This document shows positions 9,192 to 18,382 of a stretch of 64,000 bases of DNA, piece after piece. This DNA is from Geobacter sp. SVR (GTDB lineage Bacteria; Desulfobacterota; Desulfuromonadia; Geobacterales; Pseudopelobacteraceae). Both the position numbers and the translations under genes were made by a program. The stretch lies in contig NZ_AP024469.1 of the NCBI RefSeq assembly GCF_016865365.1, positions 983,001 to 1,047,000 on the forward strand, in the 5' to 3' direction. The stretch's first letter is position 1. Each line of letters begins with the position of its first letter. A model generated the notes under the pieces. The model had not been told where the DNA came from, made no database searches, and saw nothing but the letters and a program-made list of their open reading frames with translations.

Positions 9192-10430
9192 ATGGATTAC
9201 GTAAAACTGATCAATTGCATGCGCTGCGGCATGTGTCTTCCCAGCTGTCCCACCTACAAGGAAACCTTTCTGGAAACCGCTTCACCCCGCGGCCGGGTGG
9301 CGCTGGTGCGCAAGCTCCAGGAGGGGGAACTGGACCAGTCCGAGCGGTTGCTGGAATACCTTTCGCTCTGCCTGGACTGCCAGGCCTGCGCCTCGGCCTG
9401 TCCCTGCGGCGTCAATGCCGGCGAACTGGTGGCCGAGTTCACCTGTGAACGGAAGGCCGAGAGCGGCCTGGGCTTCATGGAAGACCTGATCCTGCGCAAG
9501 CTGGTGCCGCACCCGGACCGCCTGGAAACTTCCATGGCACCCATGCGGCTGTACCAGAAGAGCGGACTGCAGAAGCTGGTGCGGACTCTGGGGGTACTCA
9601 AGATGTTCCCGAAACCGCTGGAGCGGATGGAAGGACTGCTGCCCGAGCTGCCATCCAAGCCGTTGCGCCAGGCCATCCAGGAAGTGACTCCGGCCGAGGG
9701 CACGGAGCGCGGCACGGTCGGTTTCTTTCTGGGCTGCGTGATGAGCCTGATTTTCAGCGATGCCAGCCGCGCCACCGTCAAACTGCTCTCTTCGCTGGGC
9801 TACAAGGTCATCACCCCCCGCAAGCAGGTCTGCTGCGGCGCGCCCAATATGCTGGGAGGTGACCTGGACGGCCTGAAGGAGGCCGCCCGCACCAATGTGG
9901 AGCTGTTCGGCGGTTATGAGGTGGATTTCATCGTTACCGACTGTGGCGGCTGCGGCGCGGAGTTGAAGAAGTATAGCCATCACTTGGAGGGGGCCGCGGC
10001 GGCAAAAGCCTTCAGCGGCAAGGTCAGGGACATCGCCCAGGTACTGGCGCTGCATGGTGAGGAGTTGCGCGCCAAATTAAAGCCGGTGCCCTTCAGCGCC
10101 ACCTATCATGACCCATGCCACATTGCCCACTGCCAGGGCATCCGCAGGGAGCCGCGCGCGCTGCTCAAGCTGGTGCCCGGTCTGGAATACCGCGAACTGG
10201 AGGCGGCCGATGCCTGCTGCGGCAGCGCCGGCACCTACAACATCGCCAAGCCGGAGATGTCCGATCGTATCCTGCAGCGCAAGCTCGACACCATCCGCGC
10301 CACCGGCGCCGAGGTGCTGGTGACCAGTAATCCGGGATGTTTGCTGCAATTGAAGAAAGGGATGGCAGAGCAATTGCCGTCGGTCAGGATTATGCATCTG
10401 ACCGAGGTGCTGGCGCAAAGCATGAGGTAA
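9192..10430 (+). CDS. glcF: Iron-sulfur subunit of glycolate oxidase / D-lactate dehydrogenase
   Basis: A 412-aa electron-transfer partner of GlcD. N-terminal ferredoxin domain with two 4Fe-4S cysteine sets (CMRCGMCLPSCP near residues 9-20 and CLDCQACASACPCG near 59-72), followed by two CCG domains (VCCGAPNMLGG near 215; CCGSAGTYNIAKPE near 340). The family length is about 400. GAGGTAA lies before the ATG. It is separated from glcD by a palindromic repeat element but is probably cotranscribed. Confidence 0.9.
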   Translation: MDYVKLINCMRCGMCLPSCPTYKETFLETASPRGRVALVRKLQEGELDQSERLLEYLSLCLDCQACASACPCGVNAGELVAEFTCERKAESGLGFMEDLILRKLVPHPDRLETSMAPMRLYQKSGLQKLVRTLGVLKMFPKPLERMEGLLPELPSKPLRQAIQEVTPAEGTERGTVGFFLGCVMSLIFSDASRATVKLLSSLGYKVITPRKQVCCGAPNMLGGDLDGLKEAARTNVELFGGYEVDFIVTDCGGCGAELKKYSHHLEGAAAAKAFSGKVRDIAQVLALHGEELRAKLKPVPFSATYHDPCHIAHCQGIRREPRALLKLVPGLEYRELEAADACCGSAGTYNIAKPEMSDRILQRKLDTIRATGAEVLVTSNPGCLLQLKKGMAEQLPSVRIMHLTEVLAQSMR

Positions 10431-10477
10431 GCTAAAAAACGTCAGCCACAGAGGACACAGAGAAAAACTGAATAGAA

Positions 10478-10573
10478 CGCGGAAGCGGCCGGATTTAAAC
10501 GGATGTACGCGGATAACAAAGTAAATGATTAAAACCCGCGTGAATCGGCCGCATCCGCGTAAATCCGTGTTCC
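10478..10573. repeat. Imperfect inverted repeat downstream of glcF
   Basis: GCGGAAGCGGCCGGATTTAAACGG...ACGCGGAT is mirrored imperfectly by ATCCGCGTAAATCCGTGTTCC about 30 bases later. It is preceded by a CCACAGAGGACACAGAG tract. This resembles short dispersed intergenic repeats; function unknown. Confidence 0.4.
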
Positions 10574-10615
10574 ATTGCAGTTCAGATTTTGTTGTTTCCT
10601 CTGTCTTTGCAGAAT

Positions 10616-10655
10616 AAAAAAGGCCGGCCTGGAACGTATCCCAGCCGGCCTTTTT
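10616..10655. terminator. Bidirectional terminator between glcF and the quinone oxidoreductase
   Basis: AAAAAAGGCCGGCCTGG and CCAGCCGGCCTTTTT form a GC-rich stem (one bulge) flanked by A and T runs, so it can terminate convergent transcription from both sides. Confidence 0.85.
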
Positions 10656-10674
10656 ACGGGTTCTTTGTAAACTG

Positions 10675-11661
10675 TTACTGGATTTTCAGCACGATCTTGC
10701 CGAAATGCTTGTCCTCTTCCATCATGCGGTGCGCCTCAACCACCTGCTCGATCGGGAAAACCTTCTCGATGATCGGCACGATGGTGCGGTCGGCGAACTT
10801 GGGCAGCGCCCGGCGGGTGAATTCGGCCACGATCTCCCCTTTTTCCGGGACCGGTCGTGAGCGCAGCACGCTGCCGATGATCTGCTGGCGCTTGACCATC
10901 ATCAGGGCCAGGTTCAACTCGGCCTTGATGCCGCTGGTCACGCCGATGATGACCAGCTTGCCCTTGTAGGCCAGGGAGTTCATGTTGGGGGCCAGGTATT
11001 TGGCGCCGACATGGTCCAGGATCAGGTCGACCCCTTTCTTGTTGGTGAACTCCTTGACCACTTCGGTGAAATCGGGGTTGGCGGTGAAGTCGTTGATCAG
11101 GTCGGCCCCCAGTTCCCTGACCCGCTCGATCTTGCTGGGGTGGGCGGTTACGATCAATTTGGCAGTGGGGGTCAGGGCCTTGGCCAGTTGGATGGCCGCA
11201 GTGTTGACTCCTCCGCCGCCGCCGTGCAGGATGGCGGTTTGCTTGTCGCGGAACTCGCCGATCATGAAGACGTTCAGGAAAGCGGTGATGTAGGATTCGC
11301 ACACGCAGGCCGCCTCTTCGAACGACATCGACTCCGGGATCGCCATCAGGTGCGAGGCATAGGCCACGGCATATTCGGCATAGCCGCCGCCACCCACCAG
11401 CGTCATGACCCGCTGTCCGACCTGCCATCCGCTGACGCCGGCGCCCAGCTCCTCGATCACGCCGGCCACTTCCAGTCCGAGGATTTCAGAGTCGCCCGGA
11501 GGGGGGGGATACTTGCCCTCCCGCTGCACCAGATCGGGGCGGTTGATCGAGGTGGCGAATACCTTTACCAGCACCTGCCCCTCGCCCGGTACCGGACGCT
11601 CGGCCTCGCCCACCTTGAGCACCTCGACGCCTCCGAATCCTTCCATCAAAACTGCTTTCAT
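10675..11661 (-). CDS. Zinc-type alcohol dehydrogenase-like / NAD(P)H:quinone oxidoreductase
   Basis: A 328-aa MDR-superfamily reductase of the quinone oxidoreductase (PIG3/QOR) branch. It has an N-terminal GroES-like domain (EILGLEVAGVIEELG near residues 58-72) and a Rossmann NADPH domain with a glycine-rich segment (AILHGGGGGVNTAAIQLAK near 142-160). The catalytic-zinc cysteines of true alcohol dehydrogenases are absent. The start at 11661 has an excellent AGGAGG; the frame open to 11850 lacks one. It is monocistronic and convergent with glcF. Physiological substrate unknown. Confidence 0.82.
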   Translation of the reverse strand: MKAVLMEGFGGVEVLKVGEAERPVPGEGQVLVKVFATSINRPDLVQREGKYPPPPGDSEILGLEVAGVIEELGAGVSGWQVGQRVMTLVGGGGYAEYAVAYASHLMAIPESMSFEEAACVCESYITAFLNVFMIGEFRDKQTAILHGGGGGVNTAAIQLAKALTPTAKLIVTAHPSKIERVRELGADLINDFTANPDFTEVVKEFTNKKGVDLILDHVGAKYLAPNMNSLAYKGKLVIIGVTSGIKAELNLALMMVKRQQIIGSVLRSRPVPEKGEIVAEFTRRALPKFADRTIVPIIEKVFPIEQVVEAHRMMEEDKHFGKIVLKIQ

Positions 11662-11880
11662 AGTCGTAACCTCCTGGATAAATTGCATGTATGTGCATAG
11701 TAAAACCGGGTTTGGAGCAGCAAATGTACCTATTTGACCGCTCTTTGTAAACACAAAAGCGGGACAGCCACACCTGCCTTGATTTATGGCTGAAATTCTG
11801 CCATAAAGAGCCGGTTTTTCAACGCCCCCGATCGACTCAGGGAATTGCAAACCTGTTGCGGCAGATGGAGAAACTACTCA

Positions 11881-12624
11881 ATGCATATCATGGTCACCAA
11901 TGACGACGGCATTCACGCTCCCGGCATCCTGGCCCTGGCTTCGGCTCTGCGCGAACTGGGCGAGGTGACCGTGGTGGCCCCCGACCGGGAACGCAGCGCG
12001 GCCGGCCATTCCCTGACGCTGCATGCGCCGCTGAGGGTGTTCGAACTGCGGGAGAAATTCTACGCCGTGGACGGCACCCCCACCGACTGCGTCAACATGG
12101 GCATCCACAGCCTGCTTTCCTTTCGCCCCGACCTGGTTGTTTCGGGCATCAACCACGGTGCCAACCTGGGGGACGACATCACCTATTCCGGCACGGTGGC
12201 GGCCGCCATGGAGGCAACGCTGATGGGCATTCCGGCCATCGCCGTCTCGCTGGCCACCTTCGATGCCAGCGAGCACTTCCCGGTAGCGGCCCAGGTGGCG
12301 GTGCGGGTGGCGCGGCAGGTGCTGGCCAACGGCCTGCCTGCCGATACCTTTCTGAACGTCAATGTCCCCAACTGCTCCGCCGAAGAACTCAAGTCCCCTC
12401 TGGTCACCCGCCAGGGGCGGCGCTCCTTTGTCGGAACGGTGGTCGGCAAGACCGATCCCCGCGGCCGCAAATACTACTGGATCGGCAGCGATGAGCCCGA
12501 TTTCAACGATTATGAAGGCACCGACTTCTACGCCATCAACCGCCGGCACGTGTCTGTCACGCCGCTGCACCTCGATCTGACCAATTACGAAACGATGAAG
12601 ATCGTCGAGGGGTGGAAAATTTAA
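11881..12624 (+). CDS. surE: 5'/3'-nucleotidase SurE
   Basis: A 247-aa survival protein and metal-dependent nucleotidase. The N-terminal signature MHIMVTNDDGIHAPGI carries the DD metal ligands, followed by VVAPDRERSAAGHSLT and VSGINHGANLGDDITYSGTVAAA. Length matches E. coli SurE (253 aa). The upstream in-frame extension from 11845 lacks the family N-terminus, so the ATG at 11881 is used. First gene of a surE-pcm-rpoS cluster like that of enterobacteria but without nlpD. Confidence 0.93.
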   Translation: MHIMVTNDDGIHAPGILALASALRELGEVTVVAPDRERSAAGHSLTLHAPLRVFELREKFYAVDGTPTDCVNMGIHSLLSFRPDLVVSGINHGANLGDDITYSGTVAAAMEATLMGIPAIAVSLATFDASEHFPVAAQVAVRVARQVLANGLPADTFLNVNVPNCSAEELKSPLVTRQGRRSFVGTVVGKTDPRGRKYYWIGSDEPDFNDYEGTDFYAINRRHVSVTPLHLDLTNYETMKIVEGWKI

Positions 12625-12684
12625 GAGGGAGTTGCTGGACAGTATCGGGAAGGGTGGTATACTTTTGATTTTTATGGAGATGCA

Positions 12685-13332
12685 ATGAGTTTTGATGTGG
12701 CTCGCAGGAAGATGGTGCAGGAACAGATTGTGGCGCGCGGTATCAGTGATCGGCGGGTGGTCGAGGCCATGTTGAAGGTGCCCCGTCATATATTCGTCCA
12801 GGAGGCGTTCGCCGCCCAGGCCTACAGCGATTCATCGCTCCCGATCGGAGAAAAGCAGACCATCTCCCAGCCTTACACGGTGGCACTGATGACCGAACTG
12901 CTCGGTCTGACCGGCACAGAGAAGGTGTTGGAGATCGGCACCGGATCGGGCTATCAGACCGCCATCCTGGCCACCCTGGCAGACAGGGTCTTTACTGCCG
13001 AACGGATTCGCCCGCTGGCGCTGCGGGCCAGGAAATGCCTGGATTCACTGGCGCTGTTCAACGTCATGCTCCGGATCAACGACGGCGAAGGGAGCCCGAT
13101 CGGATGGGAGGAAGAAGCCCCTTTCGATGCCATCATAGTGACTGCCGGCGCTCCGGCGGTCCCCGCTGTTCTGACCGAACAACTGGCTCCCAACGGGCGG
13201 CTGGTGATTCCGGTCGGAGACGAAGAAGAACAGCGACTGCTCAAGATCGAGCGCCAGGCCGACGGCACATTTGAGACCGCCGTCTCGGTCGGCTGCAGGT
13301 TCGTTCCGCTTATCGGTAAACAAGGCTGGTAG
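12685..13332 (+). CDS. pcm: Protein-L-isoaspartate O-methyltransferase
   Basis: A 215-aa repair enzyme that methylates isoaspartyl residues with S-adenosylmethionine. SAM-binding motif [16 protein letters not shown] near residues 79-94; the family segment [17 protein letters not shown] near 49-65; the IIVTAGAP post-motif near 151. TATGGAGATGCA precedes the ATG. It lies 60 bp after surE and 34 bp before rpoS, consistent with one operon. Confidence 0.93.
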   Translation: MSFDVARRKMVQEQIVARGISDRRVVEAMLKVPRHIFVQEAFAAQAYSDSSLPIGEKQTISQPYTVALMTELLGLTGTEKVLEIGTGSGYQTAILATLADRVFTAERIRPLALRARKCLDSLALFNVMLRINDGEGSPIGWEEEAPFDAIIVTAGAPAVPAVLTEQLAPNGRLVIPVGDEEEQRLLKIERQADGTFETAVSVGCRFVPLIGKQGW

Positions 13333-13366
13333 CTTTGAATCGTGATAAAGGGAGGCAGCGACAAAC

Positions 13367-14332
<966 letters not shown>

Positions 14333-14424
14333 ACCGGCGCGCCGGTATTGATATGATCCTGAAGCCGTGAAGGGTTCACGGAATCAGGAATGACATGAAC
14401 ATGTAAAAAAGGAGAGAGCGCTGT

Positions 14425-14940
14425 ATGGAAGACCTGAAGAGCATCATCCGCGACGTCCCCGACTTCCCCAAGAAAGGCATCATTTTCAAGGATATCACTA
14501 CCCTGCTGCAGGACGCCCGTTCCTATCAGCGCATGGTCGACCTGTTGGCGCACCGCTACGTCGGCCAGCATATCGAAAAGGTTGTGGGTGTCGAGGCCCG
14601 CGGTTTCGTCATCGGCTCCGCCCTGGCCTACAAGCTGGGGGCCGGTATCGTAATGGTTCGCAAGCCGGGTAAGCTCCCTTCCGAAACCTTCAAGAAGACC
14701 TATGACCTGGAGTACGGCACCGACACCCTGGAGATCCACTGCGACGCCATCAAACCGGGTGAGCGGGTCCTGATCGCCGACGACCTTCTGGCAACCGGCG
14801 GCACGATGTCGGCAGTGGTGGACATGGTTCAGAGCATGGGGGGGGAGATCGTCGAATGCTGCTTCATGGCCGAGCTCGACTTCCTCAACGGAAGAAACAG
14901 GCTGCCGGCCGGCAAGGTCTTTTCGCTGCTCAATTTCTAG
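14425..14940 (+). CDS. apt: Adenine phosphoribosyltransferase
   Basis: A 171-aa purine-salvage enzyme converting adenine and PRPP to AMP. The PRPP-binding motif [14 protein letters not shown] (near residues 116-129) and the family motifs [15 protein letters not shown] and [18 protein letters not shown] are present. Length is typical. AAAGGAGAG precedes the start. Last core gene before the tRNA used as an integration site. Confidence 0.95.
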   Translation: MEDLKSIIRDVPDFPKKGIIFKDITTLLQDARSYQRMVDLLAHRYVGQHIEKVVGVEARGFVIGSALAYKLGAGIVMVRKPGKLPSETFKKTYDLEYGTDTLEIHCDAIKPGERVLIADDLLATGGTMSAVVDMVQSMGGEIVECCFMAELDFLNGRNRLPAGKVFSLLNF

Positions 14941-14957
14941 TCCGCAGTGGAATTGGG

Positions 14958-14986
14958 TTGAAAGGAAGGGCCCGGTCTGCTATAAA
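14958..14986 (+). promoter_or_regulatory. Sigma70 promoter of tRNA-Arg
   Basis: TTGAAA (14958-14963), 17-bp spacer, TATAAA (14981-14986), 20 bp before the mature tRNA 5' end. Confidence 0.75.
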
Positions 14987-15006
14987 TATCCGGCTTTACA
15001 GCATGT

Positions 15007-15083
15007 GTCCCCGTAGCTCAGCAGGATAGAGCACTTCCCTCCTAAGGAAGGGGTCGGACGTTCGAATCGTCTCGGGGACGCCA
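15007..15083 (+). tRNA. tRNA-Arg (anticodon CCT)
   Basis: A full cloverleaf of 77 nt: acceptor GTCCCCG/CGGGGAC, D-arm GCTC...GAGC, anticodon arm CTTCC-CTCCTAA-GGAAG with anticodon CCT, T-arm GGACG-TTCGAAT-CGTCT, discriminator G and encoded CCA. The 3' half is part of a 46-bp direct repeat found again at 43638, so the gene is the integration site of island A, which rebuilds an intact 3' end. Confidence 0.96.
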
Positions 15084-15084
15084 A
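15039..15084. repeat. Left attachment site of island A
   Basis: The 46 bp from the anticodon loop through CCAA is repeated exactly at 43638-43683. With an integrase beside the right copy, this is the attL/attR pair of a tRNA-integrating element of about 28.6 kb. Confidence 0.92.
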
Positions 15085-15088
15085 TAAA

Positions 15089-15134
15089 AATAAGCACTTA
15101 CAATGATATTTTGTAAGTGCTTATTCTTTTTTTT
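15089..15134 (+). terminator. Island-supplied terminator after tRNA-Arg
   Basis: A perfect 15-bp stem, AATAAGCACTTACAA and TTGTAAGTGCTTATT, with a 7-nt loop then eight Ts. It lies just inside the left repeat, so the island replaces the tRNA's original terminator (now at 43693). Confidence 0.88.
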
Positions 15135-15137
15135 GAC

Positions 15138-15160
15138 AAAAGTGACTTCAGAAGTGACTT
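15138..15160. repeat. Putative integrase/excisionase arm sites, left end
   Basis: AAAAGTGACTT at 15138-15148 and AGAAGTGACTT at 15150-15160 are direct repeats at exactly 12-bp spacing. The same motif at the same spacing lies inside the right end (43471 and 43483). The arrangement is that of arm-type sites for a tyrosine integrase; binding is inferred. Confidence 0.6.
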
Positions 15161-15222
15161 ACAACTGCTTTGTCTGCCGATTTGTCCGCCAGATAACCCA
15201 AAGTTTGTTCCACCACGTTTCA

Positions 15223-15501
15223 TCAGTATTCATCCGGGAACAACACCGTCGTCACTGACCTATCCCATTCCGTGACGATCCATATCGGAGGCAGGCCTTC
15301 CCGCGTATAGGCGGAGAATAGCCGCTCGCCATCCATCAGGGCTGTCTCGTTGGTCAATTTATCCTCTGCTCTTATTTCTCCCCAATCCCCTGCCACATGC
15401 CGATTTAGCGATTTATAGATATGCGTGGCAAATTCCGTGTTCTCCATCATCATGGTGTACACACTTCTGGTTACGACTATCTTTCCTGGATTGAATTTCA
15501 T
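15223..15501 (-). CDS. Small conserved island protein of unknown function (RadC-associated)
   Basis: A 92-aa soluble protein (begins MKFNPGKIVVTRSVYTM; conserved-looking HVAGDWGEI and VTEWDRSVTTVLFPDEY). Proteins of this type are common beside radC in integrated elements and plasmids and are sometimes mislabelled as restriction subunit M; no such activity is visible here. The start at 15501 was chosen by family-like N-terminus; the frame open to 15633 overlaps radC. It ends close to the left island end. Confidence 0.72.
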   Translation of the reverse strand: MKFNPGKIVVTRSVYTMMMENTEFATHIYKSLNRHVAGDWGEIRAEDKLTNETALMDGERLFSAYTREGLPPIWIVTEWDRSVTTVLFPDEY

Positions 15502-15541
15502 GGCGAATGTTCCTGTAAATTTGCAAAGCTTGTGGATTCGG

Positions 15542-16042
15542 CTACAGCAGTCCGCGGCTGACGAAAGACACATGGCTGTCGCCGATGATGATGTGATCGA
15601 GTATTCGCACCCCGATAATTTCCCCTGTCTCACGTAACCGTTTGGTGATCTCGATATCCTCCCGGCTCGGTGTCGGGTCGCCGGTCGGATGGTTATGGAG
15701 CAGGATGATGGCTACCGCCGACGAGAGTAGAGCCGTCTTGAACACTTCCCGTGGATGTACGATGCTCTGGTTGAGCGAGCCGACCGATACCTCATCTACG
15801 CAGCAGATACGGTTCTTGCCGTCCAGGTGGATGGTGAAGAAATATTCCTTGGTTTCCTGCCGCAAGAAGCCGAACGTGGCGAAGACCTGGTCAGGACTGG
15901 TGTACCTGGTGAATGGCTTCAGGTAGCTGCCGACCTCTTCCTTTATGACCAGGGTTTCATATACGGCCCTGATTTGCTTGAGCTTAAGTGTTCTGGGTTT
16001 TGCCGAGGCCTGCTTCTGGCCGAACATGGTATCAGTTGTCAA
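15542..16042 (-). CDS. RadC-family JAB/MPN protein
   Basis: A 166-aa RadC-like protein. The JAMM-type metal motif is intact: H116-N-H118 with S126 and D129 in the LLHNHPTGDPTPSREDIE segment, ending with the usual IIGD...SFVSRGLL. Shorter than chromosomal RadC because the N-terminal helix-hairpin-helix is missing, as in mobile-element versions. The true role of such proteins is unsettled; a DNA-repair function is not established. Overlaps the upstream small gene by 11 bases. Confidence 0.87.
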   Translation of the reverse strand: MTTDTMFGQKQASAKPRTLKLKQIRAVYETLVIKEEVGSYLKPFTRYTSPDQVFATFGFLRQETKEYFFTIHLDGKNRICCVDEVSVGSLNQSIVHPREVFKTALLSSAVAIILLHNHPTGDPTPSREDIEITKRLRETGEIIGVRILDHIIIGDSHVSFVSRGLL

Positions 16043-16268
16043 GGGTTGCCCTCCTGAGCCGGTTGGTATCAGAGTCGATGGTGTAGCCGTTAGTTTCCAG
16101 AATCGACCAGAGGTCGCCTAAGGCCGAAGCAAGCAACTCGGCGTCATCCTTGCCGATGTCGTATCCCTCGATTGCCCCCGATATTGCCTCGATGTTTCTG
16201 ATTGCCGCCGTAACGGCTAGCAGAACCTTGCGGTCGATATGTTCTTCCGGTGAGAGCCGTAAGCTCAT
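16032..16268 (-). CDS. Small hypothetical protein upstream of radC
   Basis: A 78-aa protein (MSLRLSPEEHIDRK...). Start at 16268 chosen because AAAGGAGG lies 8 bases upstream; the longer frame to 16286 would begin at the ribosome site. No signal peptide or membrane segment, largely helical by composition. Overlaps radC by 11 bases, so the two are translationally coupled. Function not recognised. Confidence 0.65.
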   Translation of the reverse strand: MSLRLSPEEHIDRKVLLAVTAAIRNIEAISGAIEGYDIGKDDAELLASALGDLWSILETNGYTIDSDTNRLRRATLDN

Positions 16269-16286
16269 GAAGCCGCCTCCTTTCAC

Positions 16287-16535
16287 AGCTTGATATTGGA
16301 ATTGCGATGTTGCGGATCAGTTGGCGGGCTGCGAACGCACCACTGCCGCACCGATTGTCAGCACCTGGCAGGCGCGATAATCGGTCGATGACTGACTATG
16401 CCAATGACGAGCGCCGGGGCTCCCGATGCCGTCAGTTGTATGTGGTTTGGGGAAAATGAACTGCGGAGGAAAAACAGAACTGCGGGGAAAAGACTATATT
16501 TTTACGGTATTCAAAGTTGTCAAACCTACTGAAAA
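16287..16535. other. Intergenic, no feature seen
   Basis: About 250 bp upstream of the radC group. It should contain that group's promoter, but none stands out. No repeats or small coding frames supported. Confidence 0.4.
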
Positions 16536-17138
16536 TTAAACACGCACCCTCTTCAGTAAGAGACACACCCGATCATCGATGTCGCCAAGCGCATACTTGC
16601 GCCCATCCTCTTCTCTGGACTTCTTTATGCCTTTATCAAGCCATTTGCAGTGAATGCGTAAATTCGGCTTCTGACCAACTGTTGGGGAGAACTGAACGGC
16701 AGCGCCATTGATAAATCGCTTCGAGCGTGGCGAGGGGTCGTGGCAATGCAGCCAACCATCTTTGTAATAAAGAGCTATGATGTAGTGCCAATTATTACGG
16801 CTCGAATTTACACATAGCAAAGCCACCCCACCGGAATCCAAACATCGAATGATTTTCCCTGTTGGCCTCAGATGCACCTGATTGCCACTGATAAATTCTG
16901 TTTCAATGGTAAATGCGGAATATCGTTCTTCCCGATAGTGTTTGAACCAAAAACCGAGATCTTGAATCGCGTTGAACGATGTGCCGCGGGCACTATCTAA
17001 GTCGAGACACTCCTTGTACACCTGATGAACGACAAACGGCGGGATTTCCCGCCGGTCGAAGAGGTAGCTCAACGCATTAATTAACGCCGTTGGTCCGCAA
17101 TCGTATTCGGATACTTGCAACCGAAATGGCACTTTCAT
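16536..17138 (-). CDS. C39-like papain-fold cysteine peptidase
   Basis: A 200-aa protein with the C39 catalytic arrangement: C14 in EYDCGPTALINAL, H118 in NNWHYIIALYYKDG and D134 in HCHDPSP. The conserved Q8 before the cysteine fits an oxyanion-hole glutamine. No signal peptide or transporter domain, so it acts in the cytoplasm or is released otherwise. Neighbouring gene encodes a secreted protein on the same strand. The substrate is unknown; a role in processing or in interelement conflict would be speculation. Confidence 0.72.
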   Translation of the reverse strand: MKVPFRLQVSEYDCGPTALINALSYLFDRREIPPFVVHQVYKECLDLDSARGTSFNAIQDLGFWFKHYREERYSAFTIETEFISGNQVHLRPTGKIIRCLDSGGVALLCVNSSRNNWHYIIALYYKDGWLHCHDPSPRSKRFINGAAVQFSPTVGQKPNLRIHCKWLDKGIKKSREEDGRKYALGDIDDRVCLLLKRVRV

Positions 17139-17196
17139 TACGGTTCCATTCCCTTGGTCATGGTCATTGCTCGATTTTGCTCAGTCATACGAGCCT

Positions 17197-17688
17197 CTAG
17201 TTACCAATATCCAACACTGATTTTGGAGGTGCTTTACGCAGGTAGAAAACAGGGTGACCGGTTTTCTGAGTGTATCCGACTTGATCGCATACCCAATGGT
17301 AAGTGGCATCAATCGTCGTGCCTTGCTGATAGTTGTACCGATAGTCACGGGTATCAGCGGGAGGTATTTTTTGAAGAATTTTACCCTTAGCATTGTATAA
17401 GAACTGAGTGAACAGTAGTGCGGTGCCATCATCGCAATGAATTCTCCAGTTCTGTTCGTGCACAGCCAAATCCTTCATGCCATCATATATTTCCTTTATG
17501 CCGCGTTTCGTCGGAATAACCTTAGATATAAAATCCACTATGCCATCCCCATCACCAAGCGTCCTGAACTTCGCTGGGTCCACGTACAGCTTATATTGAG
17601 GGACATCTACCACCATTTGTGGTGAGGCAAACGCAGAAGAAGCCATTAAAGCCAAGAAACAGGTTGTTAAAGATTTCACAATGTTCAT
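17197..17688 (-). CDS. Secreted protein, surface-adhesin E-like
   Basis: A 163-aa protein with a clear signal peptide (about residues 1-22, cleavage after AFA) and a mature domain with two cysteines (near 84 and 134). The pattern YKLYVDPAKFRTLGDG...HCDD resembles the small surface-adhesin-E/CNP1-like family. Likely periplasmic or outer-surface. Function unknown; family link is by pattern only. Confidence 0.6.
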   Translation of the reverse strand: MNIVKSLTTCFLALMASSAFASPQMVVDVPQYKLYVDPAKFRTLGDGDGIVDFISKVIPTKRGIKEIYDGMKDLAVHEQNWRIHCDDGTALLFTQFLYNAKGKILQKIPPADTRDYRYNYQQGTTIDATYHWVCDQVGYTQKTGHPVFYLRKAPPKSVLDIGN

Positions 17689-17804
17689 AAGTTAGACCCC
17701 CTTGTCGTGATAGTGCGAGACTTCCATTCTTCACATATGCCGTCTCACCAAAGCATTGTTACCCAAATCAAAATCGTCATTGGAAAGCGAACTACAGTCA
17801 TATT

Positions 17805-17869
17805 TAGCCCATGTCAAATGCAATACTTCCTATATCATAGGCTATTTTTTTAATCAATAGCCCATGTCA
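17805..17869. promoter_or_regulatory. Repeated operator-like motif upstream of the XRE gene
   Basis: TAGCCCATGTCA occurs exactly at 17805-17816 and 17858-17869, and a degenerate inverted copy lies between them (about 17833-17846, ATATCATAGGCTAT). GGCTATT and AATAGCC also form an inverted pair. Position directly before the XRE gene suggests autoregulation. Confidence 0.5.
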
Positions 17870-17922
17870 TAAAGTTTTCTTTTCTGCTGGTTGAAATAGA
17901 ATTCACCAGCGGAGGATTGGTA

Positions 17923-18255
17923 ATGAAAGCGACAAAAGTGCTATTGGGCGAAAGAATCAGAGAGTTGCGTAGAAGCAGAGGCTTGACACAAGAGCAGTTT
18001 GCAGACTTGATTGGGGTCGAACAGAAGCACGTCAGCAGGCTGGAACTCGGTAAGAGCTTCCCTCCCATCGAGCGGTTGGAAAAAATTGCAGAGGCATTAC
18101 AAGTGCCGTTGAGAAATATCTTTGATTTTGTGCACTTGGCCGATCAAGAAGCTCGCACTGCCAGCCTTGATGAAATGATGAAACAGCTAAACGAGGAAAA
18201 CCAGAAAATTGCATACAAAGTTTTCAATTGTCTTGTCAGATCGCTGCAAGATTAA
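17923..18255 (+). CDS. XRE-family HTH regulator
   Basis: A 110-aa DNA-binding protein: helix-turn-helix at about residues 7-62 (LGERIRELRRSRGLTQEQFA, VEQKHVSRLELGKSFP) and a short helical C-terminus. Start at 17923 chosen with GGAGGA 6 bases upstream; a TTG two codons earlier is less likely. It is a close paralogue of the regulator at 46778 (shared QKH-S-LELGKS and LQVPL..IF-F-HLAD pattern), although the two lie in different mobile segments. Probable element regulator. Confidence 0.85.
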   Translation: MKATKVLLGERIRELRRSRGLTQEQFADLIGVEQKHVSRLELGKSFPPIERLEKIAEALQVPLRNIFDFVHLADQEARTASLDEMMKQLNEENQKIAYKVFNCLVRSLQD

Positions 18256-18382
18256 CCAGCAACGTGCAATTCTCAATCGCAATCAAAATAGCACAAAACT
18301 CCTATAAAATCAACTAGTTATTTCGATTGCCATAGTTTTTAATATAAAATCAAACATAAAACGCACATGGCGTGCGGTAGTG

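Noticed and set aside
15138-15160. CRISPR-like repeats
   Set aside because: Only two 11-bp units per end with no spacers; the 12-bp spacing fits integrase arm sites.
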